This document shows, one piece after another, positions 41,090-49,890 of a DNA stretch of 64,000 bases. Made by a program: the position numbers and the translations under genes. The stretch spans positions 62,001-126,000 of the forward strand of contig NZ_JAAGXA010000010.1 in the NCBI RefSeq assembly GCF_010686755.1, in the 5' to 3' direction. This DNA is from Nocardioides zeae (GTDB taxonomy: Bacteria; Actinomycetota; Actinomycetes; Propionibacteriales; Nocardioidaceae). Every line of letters begins with the position of its first letter. The first letter of the stretch is position 1. Below the pieces are notes generated by a model that worked only from the letters and a program-made list of their open reading frames with translations, did no database searches and had not been told where the DNA came from.

Positions 41090-41999
41090 AAGGGATGCTC
41101 TCGAAGATGCGGTCGATCACGCGGCGGCGGACCCGATCCTCACGCAGCGCCGATCGGACCACCTCGAACGATGCGGACGCACCGGCGATGAGGTGCGCCT
41201 TCTGCTCAGGCGCTAAGGCGTGGTTGCTCAGGAACCGGTCGCGTAGCTCGACGAGCGCAGGGAGATGGGGGTCGTCGTCGTTCAGACCGTCGATCCAGTT
41301 CATGACGAAGCGGCGGCTCTGTGATGTGAAGCCAAGGGCCGCAGCGAACGCCAGTAGGCAGTACTCCAGGACGTTGCGGCAGCTGTACTCGACGAGCCCG
41401 GCGGTCTCGTGGGGGGCCGAGCGGGCATCCTCGAGTGCCTCTCGCGCCAGGACGAGGTTCTTCACCGAGAGGTAGAGCGGCAGCGAGCCGACGTGGAAGT
41501 CGGCCCGAAACTGGTCCACGACATCCGCGCCGTCGAGCACCAGCCCGGTGCGTAGACGGTGCAAGTAGCGCAACGTGTACTTGTCGAGCATCGGTAGCTT
41601 CGTCAGGCCACCGCCCCTCGCGGTCGCCCCAGCCACCTGGTCCAGCTTGTCGGCCAGCGACGAGTAGTCTTCCCAGCAAACGACTTCGGTGTTGATCTCG
41701 ACGCCGGAGGCGTAGGTCAGTGTCTCGCTCGACTGGCCCGACGAGATCACGAGATGCCCACCCGAACGCAAGTTCACCCGACTTGTGTAGGACACGAAGA
41801 GGATGTCGATGTCGGAGGACGCGGTCTGGTAGCCCTCCGCCACCGAGCCGACGAGAAGCGTGCCGACCGGCTCGTCACCTGTGAACGTGGCACGGGCGGC
41901 CCGCGCGACATCGAAGCCCGTGGAGCGCAGAAACGCGAGGACGTCCTGCTTGCTGCGCAGTCCGAGGAGCTCTTCCACCGGCCGTTTTTGTTGGCTCAT
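41079..41999 (-). CDS. Pol-beta-superfamily nucleotidyltransferase
   Basis: 306 residues. The MNT signature GSVAEGYQTASSDIDILFVS (GSxxEG..SDID) is complete, with the third carboxylate probably in GVEINTEVVCWED. The C-terminal half is helical and contains many Ala/Arg positions, as in aminoglycoside adenylyltransferase-like or tRNA-nucleotidyltransferase-related enzymes. It probably transfers AMP or another nucleotide to a pathway intermediate, or confers self-resistance by modifying the product. ATGA overlap with the flavoprotein upstream. Confidence 0.82.
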   Translation of the reverse strand: MSQQKRPVEELLGLRSKQDVLAFLRSTGFDVARAARATFTGDEPVGTLLVGSVAEGYQTASSDIDILFVSYTSRVNLRSGGHLVISSGQSSETLTYASGVEINTEVVCWEDYSSLADKLDQVAGATARGGGLTKLPMLDKYTLRYLHRLRTGLVLDGADVVDQFRADFHVGSLPLYLSVKNLVLAREALEDARSAPHETAGLVEYSCRNVLEYCLLAFAAALGFTSQSRRFVMNWIDGLNDDDPHLPALVELRDRFLSNHALAPEQKAHLIAGASASFEVVRSALREDRVRRRVIDRIFESIPYAY

Positions 42000-43171
42000 G
42001 TCCCCTCCGCGAGGAACTTCAGACCGACGTTGCGCTCGATCAGTTTCTCCGTCGCCGGTCCGAGCGCGGCGAATGCGATCTCGGCACCGATACGGCCCAC
42101 CGGGTGGTCCCCCATGAACGCTCGGGCGCCAATCAACTTGCGACCTTCGGTCGCGACCGTCTCGGCACTGCGCGCGACACCATGTTTCGCTGTCGAGACC
42201 CGCAGTAGAGCGGCTCCGGCGGTCGCCGGGTCGAGGGCGTCACCTCCCGTGAGCGTCGAGACCAGGTGCACCTGTGAGAGCAGGAGATCGACGGCATTGA
42301 GGTAGGTGATCACCAGGCCGCCGACGTTTGCGCCGAACGAGTCGGAGGTCGCGAGTGGAGCCCCCGAGGGAAGCATGCTCGTGCGGCCGTGCCGGCGTAC
42401 TTCTTCCACGATCCGGCGGCCGCCGCCTAGGTAGAGAGCCGACACGCACAGGTTGTGGCACACCAGCTGCAGAGCATAGAACGCGTTGAGCGCCGGATCA
42501 GGACCGAAGACAGCATCAGCTTCGACATGGAGCCCGTCGAAGAACACGCGGCGAGTGTCCGCGAGAGCGAGATGGTCTCCGAACAGCAGTTCCCCGCTCA
42601 CTTCGAGGCCGGGGGTGTCTGCGTCGGTGACGACGCCCACCAGGGCGCCGCCAGCGGCATAGGTCAGGAACACGATCTTCTCGGCCTCGGTGGCCAGCGA
42701 CATGAACGTGGAGTGGCCGTCGATGCGAAAGCCCTCGCCCTCGGGCGAGATCTGAGAACCCTTGGTGCCGATGCGGTTGCCGCCGCCCTGCGAGGTCGTG
42801 TTCGCGATCAACAGCCGCTGAGCCAAGGTTTCTTGGAGGAGCGCCCCGATCACCGGGCCTGCCGTCTCGTGCTCCTCGAGCAGGCGGCCACTCAGCCCGA
42901 ACGCGAGCATCGTCGCCATGTGCTGCGAGACGCCAAGCGCGATCGCAGGAGACGCGGTGCCCAGCGCGTGCAGGGCGGCGAGCGAGGCGAGGACGAGCTC
43001 TCGCAGGTCACCGGCGTGGTGCGATAGCAGATAAGGGATCTCGCTGCGTCGCAGCGCCGCGTAGAAGTCGTCAGTTCTTCCGCGCGCCACGGCGTCCTCG
43101 GCGAGCCGCGTGAGATAATCGAGATCCTCCAGCCCAGCGTAGGGCTCGCTGAGTTCGGGTGGGCTCAACAT
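41996..43171 (-). CDS. acyl-CoA dehydrogenase-like flavoprotein
   Basis: 391 residues. Three-domain ACAD architecture: helical N-terminus, middle beta-domain with SPEGEGFRIDGHSTFMS and LLFGDHLALADTRRVFFDG, and a helical C-terminal domain with the conserved VATEGRKLIGARAFMGDHPVGR-type segment. The FAD-binding glycine/threonine positions of the usual RxxTxxGG segment are not obvious. The enzyme could desaturate a CoA thioester or act as an ACAD-type hydroxylase. The ATG at 43171 is preferred over a TTG at 43207 because AAGGAG lies 9 bases upstream. Confidence 0.8.
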   Translation of the reverse strand: MLSPPELSEPYAGLEDLDYLTRLAEDAVARGRTDDFYAALRRSEIPYLLSHHAGDLRELVLASLAALHALGTASPAIALGVSQHMATMLAFGLSGRLLEEHETAGPVIGALLQETLAQRLLIANTTSQGGGNRIGTKGSQISPEGEGFRIDGHSTFMSLATEAEKIVFLTYAAGGALVGVVTDADTPGLEVSGELLFGDHLALADTRRVFFDGLHVEADAVFGPDPALNAFYALQLVCHNLCVSALYLGGGRRIVEEVRRHGRTSMLPSGAPLATSDSFGANVGGLVITYLNAVDLLLSQVHLVSTLTGGDALDPATAGAALLRVSTAKHGVARSAETVATEGRKLIGARAFMGDHPVGRIGAEIAFAALGPATEKLIERNVGLKFLAEGT

Positions 43172-43199
43172 GCTCTCGTGCTCCTTCGTGGGTCGGCGG

Positions 43200-44180
43200 T
43201 CAGACAAGGTTCGACACCTTTAGCACCCCGAAGATGTCGTGCATCGGCCACGGCTCTTGGCCGGCTACGTACACCGGCCGCCGATGTGTGGGACGGAACT
43301 CCTCTTTGTGTCGTGTCAGACCATCGAAGTTGTAGATGGACCTGCCCTCCCGACGGGCGACGTGCAGGAAGAGGTCGGAGTAAAGGTTGCGTCTTCGGTC
43401 GGCCCCGGCGTACGTGGTTGGGCACAGGCCCAGCGACAACACCGGCACCTGGTGCGCGCGCAGGAGATCGATGAGGTGGGCGATGATGACGTAGTCGGCG
43501 TTCTTGGGGGCGCCCTCCCCGTCTCGATTGATGTTCGCGTGGTAGCCCACGATCTCGTCCGCCCGCCACAGCTCGTCTAGCGTCAACATCTGCACGGCCG
43601 TCCCCTCGACGTCCTGGAGGACGAAGACGCGTTGATGCCGACCGCGGCGCTGTAGCGGACGCGTGATGAGGGCATTCTCGGGGCGACCCCGGCTCCTCCG
43701 CGTCAACCAGCTGTGGGAGAGCCGGTGGAGCCTGGCCCAAGCCTCGTCGTCGCCTTCGTCGACCTCGTCGACGCGGTAACCGGCCGCCGTCGCACGGGAG
43801 ACCGCGTTGCGGATGTTCTGCTTCTTCGACCCCGACAGGTCATAACCGCCGGAGAGGTCGAGGATGGCCTCCCACCCCAGCGGGTTCAAGTACAGTCCCT
43901 CGTTGGTGAGCAGTTGTCCGAACCGCTCGCCGACGTTCACCAGCATGGCATTCGCGGTCGCGGCGAGGAAGCCTCGTGCCAACTCGCCCCAGCGATCAGG
44001 ATCAGCGAGCGGGTCCCCGAGAGCCACGTTGAGCGTGTGAGCCTTTTTTCGGAGCTGCCGGTAGGCGATGACGCCGTCCGCGTCGCCGAACAGCCGGATG
44101 CCTGGTTGGTCGGTTGAGGCTGCGAGCGAGAAGTCTCCATACCTCCGCACGAGCCCCGGCAAGTCGATCGACGAGCTCAT
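43200..44180 (-). CDS. soluble DUF2156 (MprF C-terminal-like) aminoacyltransferase-type protein
   Basis: 326 residues, no membrane helices. It matches the double-GNAT catalytic domain of lysyl-phosphatidylglycerol synthases: residues about 20-60 IRLFGDADGVIAYRQLRKKA, GERFGQLLTNEGLYLNPLG, GSKKQNIRNAVSRATAAGY (a typical K-x2-N-x-R-x2 segment), MLTLDELWRADEIVGYHANI and SLGLCPTTY. In MprF this domain moves an amino acid from aminoacyl-tRNA to a lipid. A free-standing copy inside a biosynthetic operon suggests tRNA-dependent aminoacylation of a small molecule (inference). ATGA overlap with the oxidoreductase upstream. Confidence 0.78.
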   Translation of the reverse strand: MSSSIDLPGLVRRYGDFSLAASTDQPGIRLFGDADGVIAYRQLRKKAHTLNVALGDPLADPDRWGELARGFLAATANAMLVNVGERFGQLLTNEGLYLNPLGWEAILDLSGGYDLSGSKKQNIRNAVSRATAAGYRVDEVDEGDDEAWARLHRLSHSWLTRRSRGRPENALITRPLQRRGRHQRVFVLQDVEGTAVQMLTLDELWRADEIVGYHANINRDGEGAPKNADYVIIAHLIDLLRAHQVPVLSLGLCPTTYAGADRRRNLYSDLFLHVARREGRSIYNFDGLTRHKEEFRPTHRRPVYVAGQEPWPMHDIFGVLKVSNLV

Positions 44181-45238
44181 CCCTGAGCCTCCGCAGCTCG
44201 CCAGCGCGCGTGGTGGGACACGATCGACTCGGTCGCACCAGCAAGCATCTCCAGCTGCTCCCAGCTCTGACCCAGACGTGCCGCGCTGAATCCCTCGGCC
44301 ACGTAGTCGGCGACCATTCGTGTGTGGGCATCACCCGGCCGCCGTGAGGGGAGCCGCGAGCGCACGGCACCGCCCGCCGACTCTGTCTCGACGTACGCCG
44401 TGGAGCTCGACGACGGCGAGGTCCCAAACAGCGTGACGAGCCGCACGTGCCCTTCCTCGAGGCTCGCGTCGATCACGACCTCGTCGCCCTCGCGCACAGA
44501 TACCCACGCGGTACGGATGCGGACATCGCCACCTTTCTGGTCGAAGCGGAGATCCGCGGCCACGTCCACGTCGACCGGTTCGGCGGCGTCGTACTCCTCG
44601 GCCCCGTGCCAGGAGGCGCGTCCTTCGTCGCCTGCACCGCCGATGAACTCCGACGCGGTGAGCGACAGAGGTGTCCACCCCGTGACCTCGAAGACGCATT
44701 CGAGGAGGTGCCAGCCAAGGTCGATAGACGATCCGGCACCGGCGTGAGAGGCCCGTGTCAACCAGCGGGACCGGGGCAGTCCTTGCGCCCGGGTCCAGGC
44801 GATCGACAGTCTCACCGGGCGCGCCGACGACAGCGCGCGCACTTGGTGGAGGTAGGACACGAGGTGCGGTTCGTAGTGCGTGCTCCTGCTCCGGAGCAGA
44901 GGTACATCTCCCCGACCCGCGGCCTCCCGCATACGGTTGACGTCGTCCAACCTCAGGCAGACAGGTTTTTCAACGACCGTGGGGATGCCGCGCTCCAACA
45001 GCCCCACGGCGAGGTCGACGTGGCTCCTGTTCGGCGTCGCGACAACGGCCACGTCGTAGTCACCCTTCCTGACGCTGGAGAGGTCGTCGTGCACGCGATC
45101 GGCGCCGGCGGCCCTCAGGTCCTCGGCGGGTACGAAGCTGTCGAGCGCGCCGAACTCGACGAATCCGACGTCGCGCAGCGCGGGCCGCCAGAGCGTGCGT
45201 GCAGCCCAGCCGTAGCCGCAGAAGAGTGCCCGGCTCAT
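44177..45238 (-). CDS. Gfo/Idh/MocA-family NAD(P)-dependent oxidoreductase
   Basis: 353 residues. The N-terminal Rossmann fold begins ALFCGYGWAARTLWRPALR and includes VAVVATPNRSHVDLAV and the family Lys in TVVEKPVCLRLDD. The C-terminal sheet domain includes HAGAGSSIDLGWHLLE, where the Asp/His pair of the active site is expected. Members oxidise sugar or cyclitol hydroxyls. With the AHBA-synthase-like aminotransferase (ATGA overlap) it resembles the RifL-RifK pair of aminoshikimate pathways; that comparison is inference. Confidence 0.85.
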   Translation of the reverse strand: MSRALFCGYGWAARTLWRPALRDVGFVEFGALDSFVPAEDLRAAGADRVHDDLSSVRKGDYDVAVVATPNRSHVDLAVGLLERGIPTVVEKPVCLRLDDVNRMREAAGRGDVPLLRSRSTHYEPHLVSYLHQVRALSSARPVRLSIAWTRAQGLPRSRWLTRASHAGAGSSIDLGWHLLECVFEVTGWTPLSLTASEFIGGAGDEGRASWHGAEEYDAAEPVDVDVAADLRFDQKGGDVRIRTAWVSVREGDEVVIDASLEEGHVRLVTLFGTSPSSSSTAYVETESAGGAVRSRLPSRRPGDAHTRMVADYVAEGFSAARLGQSWEQLEMLAGATESIVSHHARWRAAEAQG

Positions 45239-46377
45239 GAGAAGCGCTCCGCAGCGGAGGTCACGGCCTCCGCGACCGTGTCCCCGACCCAATCCAGAAC
45301 GTCGGGAGGGGCCAGGAGGAGCCGGTGATGGAAGCTGAGACCAGTACGACCCACGAGCATCGCGTTCGGACACCTTGCGGCGGCCTCGGCAGGGTCGTAT
45401 CCGCTCGCGCCGTAGGCGGGCACCTCACACAGCGGCGGGTAGGTGCGGCTTACCGGGATCCCCCTCGATGCGAGCCGTTCCACGATCTCGTCACGTCCTG
45501 TTCCGCCGGTGGAGGTGAGCCGCACCTGCACGAGATAGTGAGATTCGCTGTCGCCCGAGCGGGCGCGCTGCAACACGATTCCGTCAATTGCGGCCAACCT
45601 AGCCCGCAGCCGGCTTGCGCCGTTCGCGCGTCGGATGCTGAGGTCGACGAACCTTTCGAGCTGAGCACGCAGCAGAGCGCTCGTGAGTTCGGGCATCCTG
45701 AAATTGCTGGCGACGGCGAGATGGCCGTAGCCGGGGGTCCCGGGGATTCGGCCACAGTTCTGCAGCGTGAGTGCCCGACGATAGGTGGCCTCATCTGCGA
45801 AACCCATCGCGCCGCCCTCGCCACCCGGCAGAAGCTTGGACTGCTGGAAGCTCCAGCAGACGATCCCGCCCGCCTGGACGAGCGGGGCGCCCTGGGAGCG
45901 GATTCCGGGACCGTGCGCTGCATCCTGGATAAGAGTGGGGGCGCTACGACCGAGGTCGGCCAGCGGTGCCGGGACGCCGCCGTAGTGGACCGGCACCACG
46001 GCGGCCGCTGATGTCTCCGCTGCCGCGGCCGACGCCGCAGTCGGATCCAGCGTCCACGTGTCAAGGTCGATATCAGCAAGCACAGCTGTGGCGCCGTGTC
46101 GCTGCACGGCTGACCACGTCGAGAAGAAGGTGGCCGCCGGAACGATCACACGGGCCCCCGCCTCGATACCGGCCGACATGAGAGCAAGCTCCAACGCGTG
46201 CGTGCCGCTCGTGACCGCCAGGACGAGGGGCGTCTCCTCGAGCTCGGCGAAATCTCGCTCGAAACGCTCCACGGACACGCCCTCGTTGCGCCACCAATCT
46301 CCGCTACGTACGACCTCGTCCACGAGATGGCGTTCTCGGTCCCCATGTTGCGGCCACGGGGGGAGGTGAAGGAGCAT
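45235..46377 (-). CDS. DegT/DnrJ/EryC1/StrS aminotransferase, AHBA-synthase-like
   Basis: 380 residues, first gene of the operon. PLP-enzyme motifs: LAVTSGTHALELALMSAGI (cofactor phosphate site), VIVPAATFFSTWSAVQRHGA, LIQDAAHGPG (Asp to the pyridine N) and the Schiff-base Lys in WSFQQSKLLPGGEGG. The SGDWWR start and SFQ-x2-KL-x2-GEGG are close to AHBA synthases and cyclitol/sugar aminotransferases. It would aminate a ketosugar or cyclitol, or aromatise an aminodehydroshikimate. Transcribed divergently from the MFS exporter. Confidence 0.88.
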   Translation of the reverse strand: MLLHLPPWPQHGDRERHLVDEVVRSGDWWRNEGVSVERFERDFAELEETPLVLAVTSGTHALELALMSAGIEAGARVIVPAATFFSTWSAVQRHGATAVLADIDLDTWTLDPTAASAAAAETSAAAVVPVHYGGVPAPLADLGRSAPTLIQDAAHGPGIRSQGAPLVQAGGIVCWSFQQSKLLPGGEGGAMGFADEATYRRALTLQNCGRIPGTPGYGHLAVASNFRMPELTSALLRAQLERFVDLSIRRANGASRLRARLAAIDGIVLQRARSGDSESHYLVQVRLTSTGGTGRDEIVERLASRGIPVSRTYPPLCEVPAYGASGYDPAEAAARCPNAMLVGRTGLSFHHRLLLAPPDVLDWVGDTVAEAVTSAAERFS

Positions 46378-46471
46378 GTCGGCATTGCTGGGGATTTACT
46401 CATATATGTCGAGATCAATTTCGTGATGCGGCGCCTAAGATGCCAGGTGCCGATAAGTCGTGAGGATGTGT
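46378..46471. promoter_or_regulatory. divergent promoter region of the biosynthetic operon and exporter
   Basis: A 94-bp gap that is markedly AT-richer than its surroundings (ATTTACTCATATATG near 46394-46408, ATCAATTTCG near 46414-46423). It must hold the promoter of the 13-gene operon (minus) and of the exporter (plus). No regulator gene is in the cluster, so control must come from elsewhere. Confidence 0.5.
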
Positions 46472-47881
46472 ATGACTGCTCCCCGTCATCGCGGTCTCGC
46501 GCTCGCCCTCGTCGTCGGAGGTCTCGCGCCCCTCCTCAACACGACCGTCGTCAACATCGGACTGCACTCCCTGCAGAACGAGTTTCACGTCTCTGTGTCC
46601 AGCGTGCAGTGGGTGAGCACGGCCTACCTGCTCGCCCTCGCCTGCGTCGTTCCGGTGATGGCCTGGGGGCAGGCGCGCTTCGGCTCGGCATCGCTCTGGA
46701 TCGCAGCCCTCGTCATCTTCCTGGTCGGCTCGGTGGCCTGCGCACTCAGCCCGAGCTTCGAGTTCCTCATCGGGGCCCGCGTCGTTCAAGGCGTCGGCGG
46801 TGGTCTGGTCCTGCCCCTTATGATGTCGATCGTGATGAGGGTCGCCCGGGACGGCGACCTCGCACGGCTGGCATTCGACGTCGCGCTCGCCACCGCGGCT
46901 GCACCCGTGATCGGTCCCATCTTGGGTGGCCTCGTCCTGACCCAGTTGGGATGGCGGGGGGTCTTCGTCGTGACCATCCCGCTGTGCCTTGCGGGCGTGG
47001 CGCTAGCGCTCGCGTTCCTGCCGGACGACTCGAGCACGGTGGATCGCCCTCGGTTCGACCGGTTCGGCTTCTTGCTCCTCGCTCCTGCGCTCGCGGGACT
47101 CCTCTGGGCCCTCTCCAGTACTCATCGGTTTCAGGGTGTCGCTCTCGACGACCACGTGCTCGTCCCACTCGTTGGGGGAGCGCTGCTCCTCGCTGCCTTC
47201 GTGGCCTGGGCGCGTCGCTGTGAAGACCCGTTGGTCGACGTGCGGCTCCTCGGACGCCGAGACTTCGCGTGGGCCACAGTGACGATGTTCTTCATCGGCG
47301 TCGCGATGTTCGGCGTGGTTTTTTTGCTGCCGCTCTTCTGGCAGAAGATCGCCGGTCACGATCCTCTCGTCGCCGGCCTACTGCTGATCCCGCAGGCGCT
47401 CGGCTCGCTGTGCGCCCGCCCGGCGACCATTGCCTTGAGTCAGCGTTGGGGTGCGGGCCGGATGGTGGTCGTCGGGTTCGCACTTCTGCTTCTCGGAACC
47501 TTCCCCTTGGCGTTCACCAGCGTCACCACGAGCCCCTGGATCCTCGGAGTGGTCCTCTTTGTGCGGGGGGTAGGACTCGGCACGGTGCTCATGCCGGCCA
47601 TGGCCGTGGCCTACGTCGGAATGGATCGGCACGACGTCCCGCATGCGACAGTGATCATGCGGATGGCACAACAGGTCGGGGGCGCATTCGGCACGGCCGT
47701 TCTCGCCGTCGCGCTCGGCAACGCCGCGATGGCCACGAGCGCGATGTTCGACCGAGCCTTCTGGTGGGCGATCGGTCTGACGGTGGTGGGCCTCGTGGCA
47801 TCGCTCTTCTTGCCCCGCGCGACCATGGACGGCCTTGGGGCAGGGCCCGCCCCGTCTTCGACGGACGGCAAGTCAGGTTGA
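46472..47881 (+). CDS. MFS drug/metabolite exporter, DHA2 (EmrB/QacA) type
   Basis: 469 residues with about 14 hydrophobic segments. Conserved motifs: LNTTVVNIGLHSLQNEF and VQWVSTAYLLALACVVPV (helices 1-2 of the DHA2 family), WGQARFGS (loop 2-3), GARVVQGVGGGLVLPL and the antiporter motif AAPVIGPILGGLVLTQLGWR. It likely expels the cluster product by proton antiport and provides self-protection. The ATG at 46472 is chosen because GAGGA lies 5 bases upstream; in-frame GTG 46460 and ATG 46466 are alternatives. Confidence 0.9.
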   Translation: MTAPRHRGLALALVVGGLAPLLNTTVVNIGLHSLQNEFHVSVSSVQWVSTAYLLALACVVPVMAWGQARFGSASLWIAALVIFLVGSVACALSPSFEFLIGARVVQGVGGGLVLPLMMSIVMRVARDGDLARLAFDVALATAAAPVIGPILGGLVLTQLGWRGVFVVTIPLCLAGVALALAFLPDDSSTVDRPRFDRFGFLLLAPALAGLLWALSSTHRFQGVALDDHVLVPLVGGALLLAAFVAWARRCEDPLVDVRLLGRRDFAWATVTMFFIGVAMFGVVFLLPLFWQKIAGHDPLVAGLLLIPQALGSLCARPATIALSQRWGAGRMVVVGFALLLLGTFPLAFTSVTTSPWILGVVLFVRGVGLGTVLMPAMAVAYVGMDRHDVPHATVIMRMAQQVGGAFGTAVLAVALGNAAMATSAMFDRAFWWAIGLTVVGLVASLFLPRATMDGLGAGPAPSSTDGKSG

Positions 47882-48475
47882 CGGATGGGCAATTCGCACC
47901 GCTGTGATTCGGCGATACGCTGGGAGGGGTGGCCTCTCCCAATTGAACGTGAGGGCGCCTCGGTCGCGAGCAAGACGTCAGGAACTTCTGGGCGGCGTGC
48001 AGTGTCGTCCGCGCCATAGTCTGCCGGCGGTCGATCGGGAAGAGCGAACAGGTTGCCAGCGGACCCGTTCGCGCCGAGAGGCGTCGGCCCCAGGGCCCGA
48101 AGACCTTGCGTGGAAAGATGTCGTGGTGTTCGCTGCTGCCCGGTAGAACGGCGCTCTCGGCACGATGCCGGAGGTTGCTGCGCCTCACAGGAAGCGCTGG
48201 GCCGGAACGGGGACGGTATCGGTGACGAAGGAGAAGTCGACACGCCCCACGCGTGGAGGCGGCGCGTCGGAGGACGCGTGGGTTTCATTTGCACGAGGTA
48301 GGGCTAGCCGGTTCACGAGACGTGCGGGACCCCACGGCATTGCTGCCACTAGCAAGGCTTCAAGGGTGACTCGGCCGCGTCGTTCCGGTGCCGATCGTCG
48401 CGCAGACGGTTTGTGGGTGGAGAATTCCGCATTCTTCTGGGCAGTCTTGCCGCGACGAAGAGGCCGGAGGTTCGT
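47882..48475. other. 594-bp region without a recognisable gene
   Basis: Open frames here on either strand have no family features and poor codon bias. A GGAGG at 48466-48470 is the ribosome site of the following gene. It could contain a long leader or decayed sequence; I see no clear hairpin or known riboswitch. Confidence 0.5.
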
Positions 48476-49060
48476 ATGCGCCTGTTGGTGACCGGGACGG
48501 GTCGATGCGGCACGACATGGCTTGCGAAAGCCATCAGTGATGCCGGGACACCGTGCACTCACGAGGTGTTCTGGAACTGGGATCGCCATGGCGAGGGCGA
48601 CTGGCAGGCTGAGGTCGCGTGGCCGGCGGCCCCGTTCACGCCCGTGGCCGATGCCTACGTCGTGCACCTCGTTCGGCACCCACTGGACACGATCAGGTCG
48701 CGTGCCTCCTGGGGCAGCTTTGCCGATACCCCTAGTGATACGCAGCGTTACCGCCTTGGGCAGTGGGCTCAGCGAATCGTCCCGGAGATCGCAAGGGGGA
48801 GGAATCCCATGGAGAAGGCGGCAATCCACTGGGTCGAGTGGAACCGCCTCGTCGCTGACCCTGCGGAGGCGCTGCGGCTGGAGGACATCACCGCGGCCGA
48901 CGTCACTCGCCTGGCACGGATAGTGAATGCCGACGCAGAGGCGGTTGAGCTTCCGCCGAAGAGCAACGGGGCGCCCGAACTCGTGGAGAGGATCAGCTGG
49001 GACGACGTGGCGCACATACCAGGTCTGCTGGACCTGGCCGCCGAGTACGGCTATCGGTGA
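48476..49060 (+). CDS. sulfotransferase-like P-loop protein
   Basis: 194 residues. N-terminal MRLLVTGTGRCGTTWLAKAI is the 5'-phosphosulfate-binding loop of PAPS-dependent sulfotransferases (GxxRxGTTxL). HLVRHPLDTIRSRASWGSF is the 3'-phosphate-binding region (RxPxxxxxS). At 194 residues it is shorter than typical members (about 250-300) and may be a minimal form. It could sulfate the cluster product or a surface glycan. ATG 48476 has GGAGG at 48466-48470. Confidence 0.8.
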   Translation: MRLLVTGTGRCGTTWLAKAISDAGTPCTHEVFWNWDRHGEGDWQAEVAWPAAPFTPVADAYVVHLVRHPLDTIRSRASWGSFADTPSDTQRYRLGQWAQRIVPEIARGRNPMEKAAIHWVEWNRLVADPAEALRLEDITAADVTRLARIVNADAEAVELPPKSNGAPELVERISWDDVAHIPGLLDLAAEYGYR

Positions 49061-49071
49061 AGGAGACGAAG

Positions 49072-49698
49072 ATGAACGGTTGGCCGTGGGACGAGGTGCT
49101 CCTAGCGCGTCACGGCGAAACGATCTGGAACCGGGAGAGGAGGCGGCAGGGTCGGCTGGACTCTCCCCTCACCGAAGCCGGGATTGATGACGCGGAAATG
49201 GTGGCGGAGCTGGTCGTGGGGATGAATCCCGACCGCCTCTACTCCAGTCCGCTCGGACGAGCCCGTGCGACGGCCGACATCGTGGGCCGTCGGCTGGGGT
49301 TGACGGTGACGGTCGTCGACGACCTTGCGGAGATCGACCACGGTCATGTTGGCGGGCTGACGAACGCTCAGATCGATGAGCGTTTCCCCGGTCTCGCGGA
49401 GAGAAGGCGCGGTGACAAGTACCGCTTTCGCTTTCCCGGCGGCGAGAGCTACGCCGACGCAGACGTCCGGGCGCAACGCGCATGGGGCGCGGTGCACGGG
49501 ACGAGGCCTCTCGTCGTCGCCCACGAGATGGTGGGGCGCATGCTGATACGACACCTGCTCCGGATCGAACCGGACGAAGCGCTCAGGTGGAACCACCCGC
49601 ACGGGACGGTACTCCGCTTCGACCTGGTGAGGCGCCGGGCGGTGTCGGTCTCGTCCGAGGGAAGCTGCGAGGTGTTCGAGGACGGGACCACGCGGTAA
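49072..49698 (+). CDS. histidine phosphatase (phosphoglycerate mutase-like)
   Basis: 208 residues. The phosphohistidine motif VLLARHGETIWNRE is at the N-terminus, the second Arg/His region in LYSSPLGRARATADIV and EIDHGHVGGLTNAQI, and the distal His in LVVAHEMVGRML. It probably dephosphorylates a small metabolite. The ATG at 49072 with AGGAG at 49061-49065 is preferred over a GTG at 49057 that overlaps the previous stop. Coupled to the sulfotransferase-like gene; a link to the biosynthetic cluster is possible but unproven. Confidence 0.85.
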   Translation: MNGWPWDEVLLARHGETIWNRERRRQGRLDSPLTEAGIDDAEMVAELVVGMNPDRLYSSPLGRARATADIVGRRLGLTVTVVDDLAEIDHGHVGGLTNAQIDERFPGLAERRRGDKYRFRFPGGESYADADVRAQRAWGAVHGTRPLVVAHEMVGRMLIRHLLRIEPDEALRWNHPHGTVLRFDLVRRRAVSVSSEGSCEVFEDGTTR

Positions 49699-49890
49699 AC
49701 GACCCGTTGCTCGCGGGGACTTTGTCGCAGGCTCCTCTGTCCGCAGCTACCGTGCCATAGCGACGGTCCGCAGACTGGTCGCGGGGCGGGCGCGTCCCTC
49801 GGCCCTGCAAACGGGTTGAAGTCGTCGCCCAACCGCACTCGCCGCCGTCGGCCCGGCTCCGAGCGCGACGGCACCCGCGACATACGGAGT

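Noticed and set aside
32939..46377. Hybrid NRPS/PKS assembly line
   Set aside because: No condensation, adenylation, ketosynthase or carrier domains are seen in any operon gene.
47882..48475. Minus-strand ORFs of 177-227 codons after the exporter
   Set aside because: Composition is Arg/Pro/Ser-rich, overlaps the exporter end, and no domain or start signal is visible.
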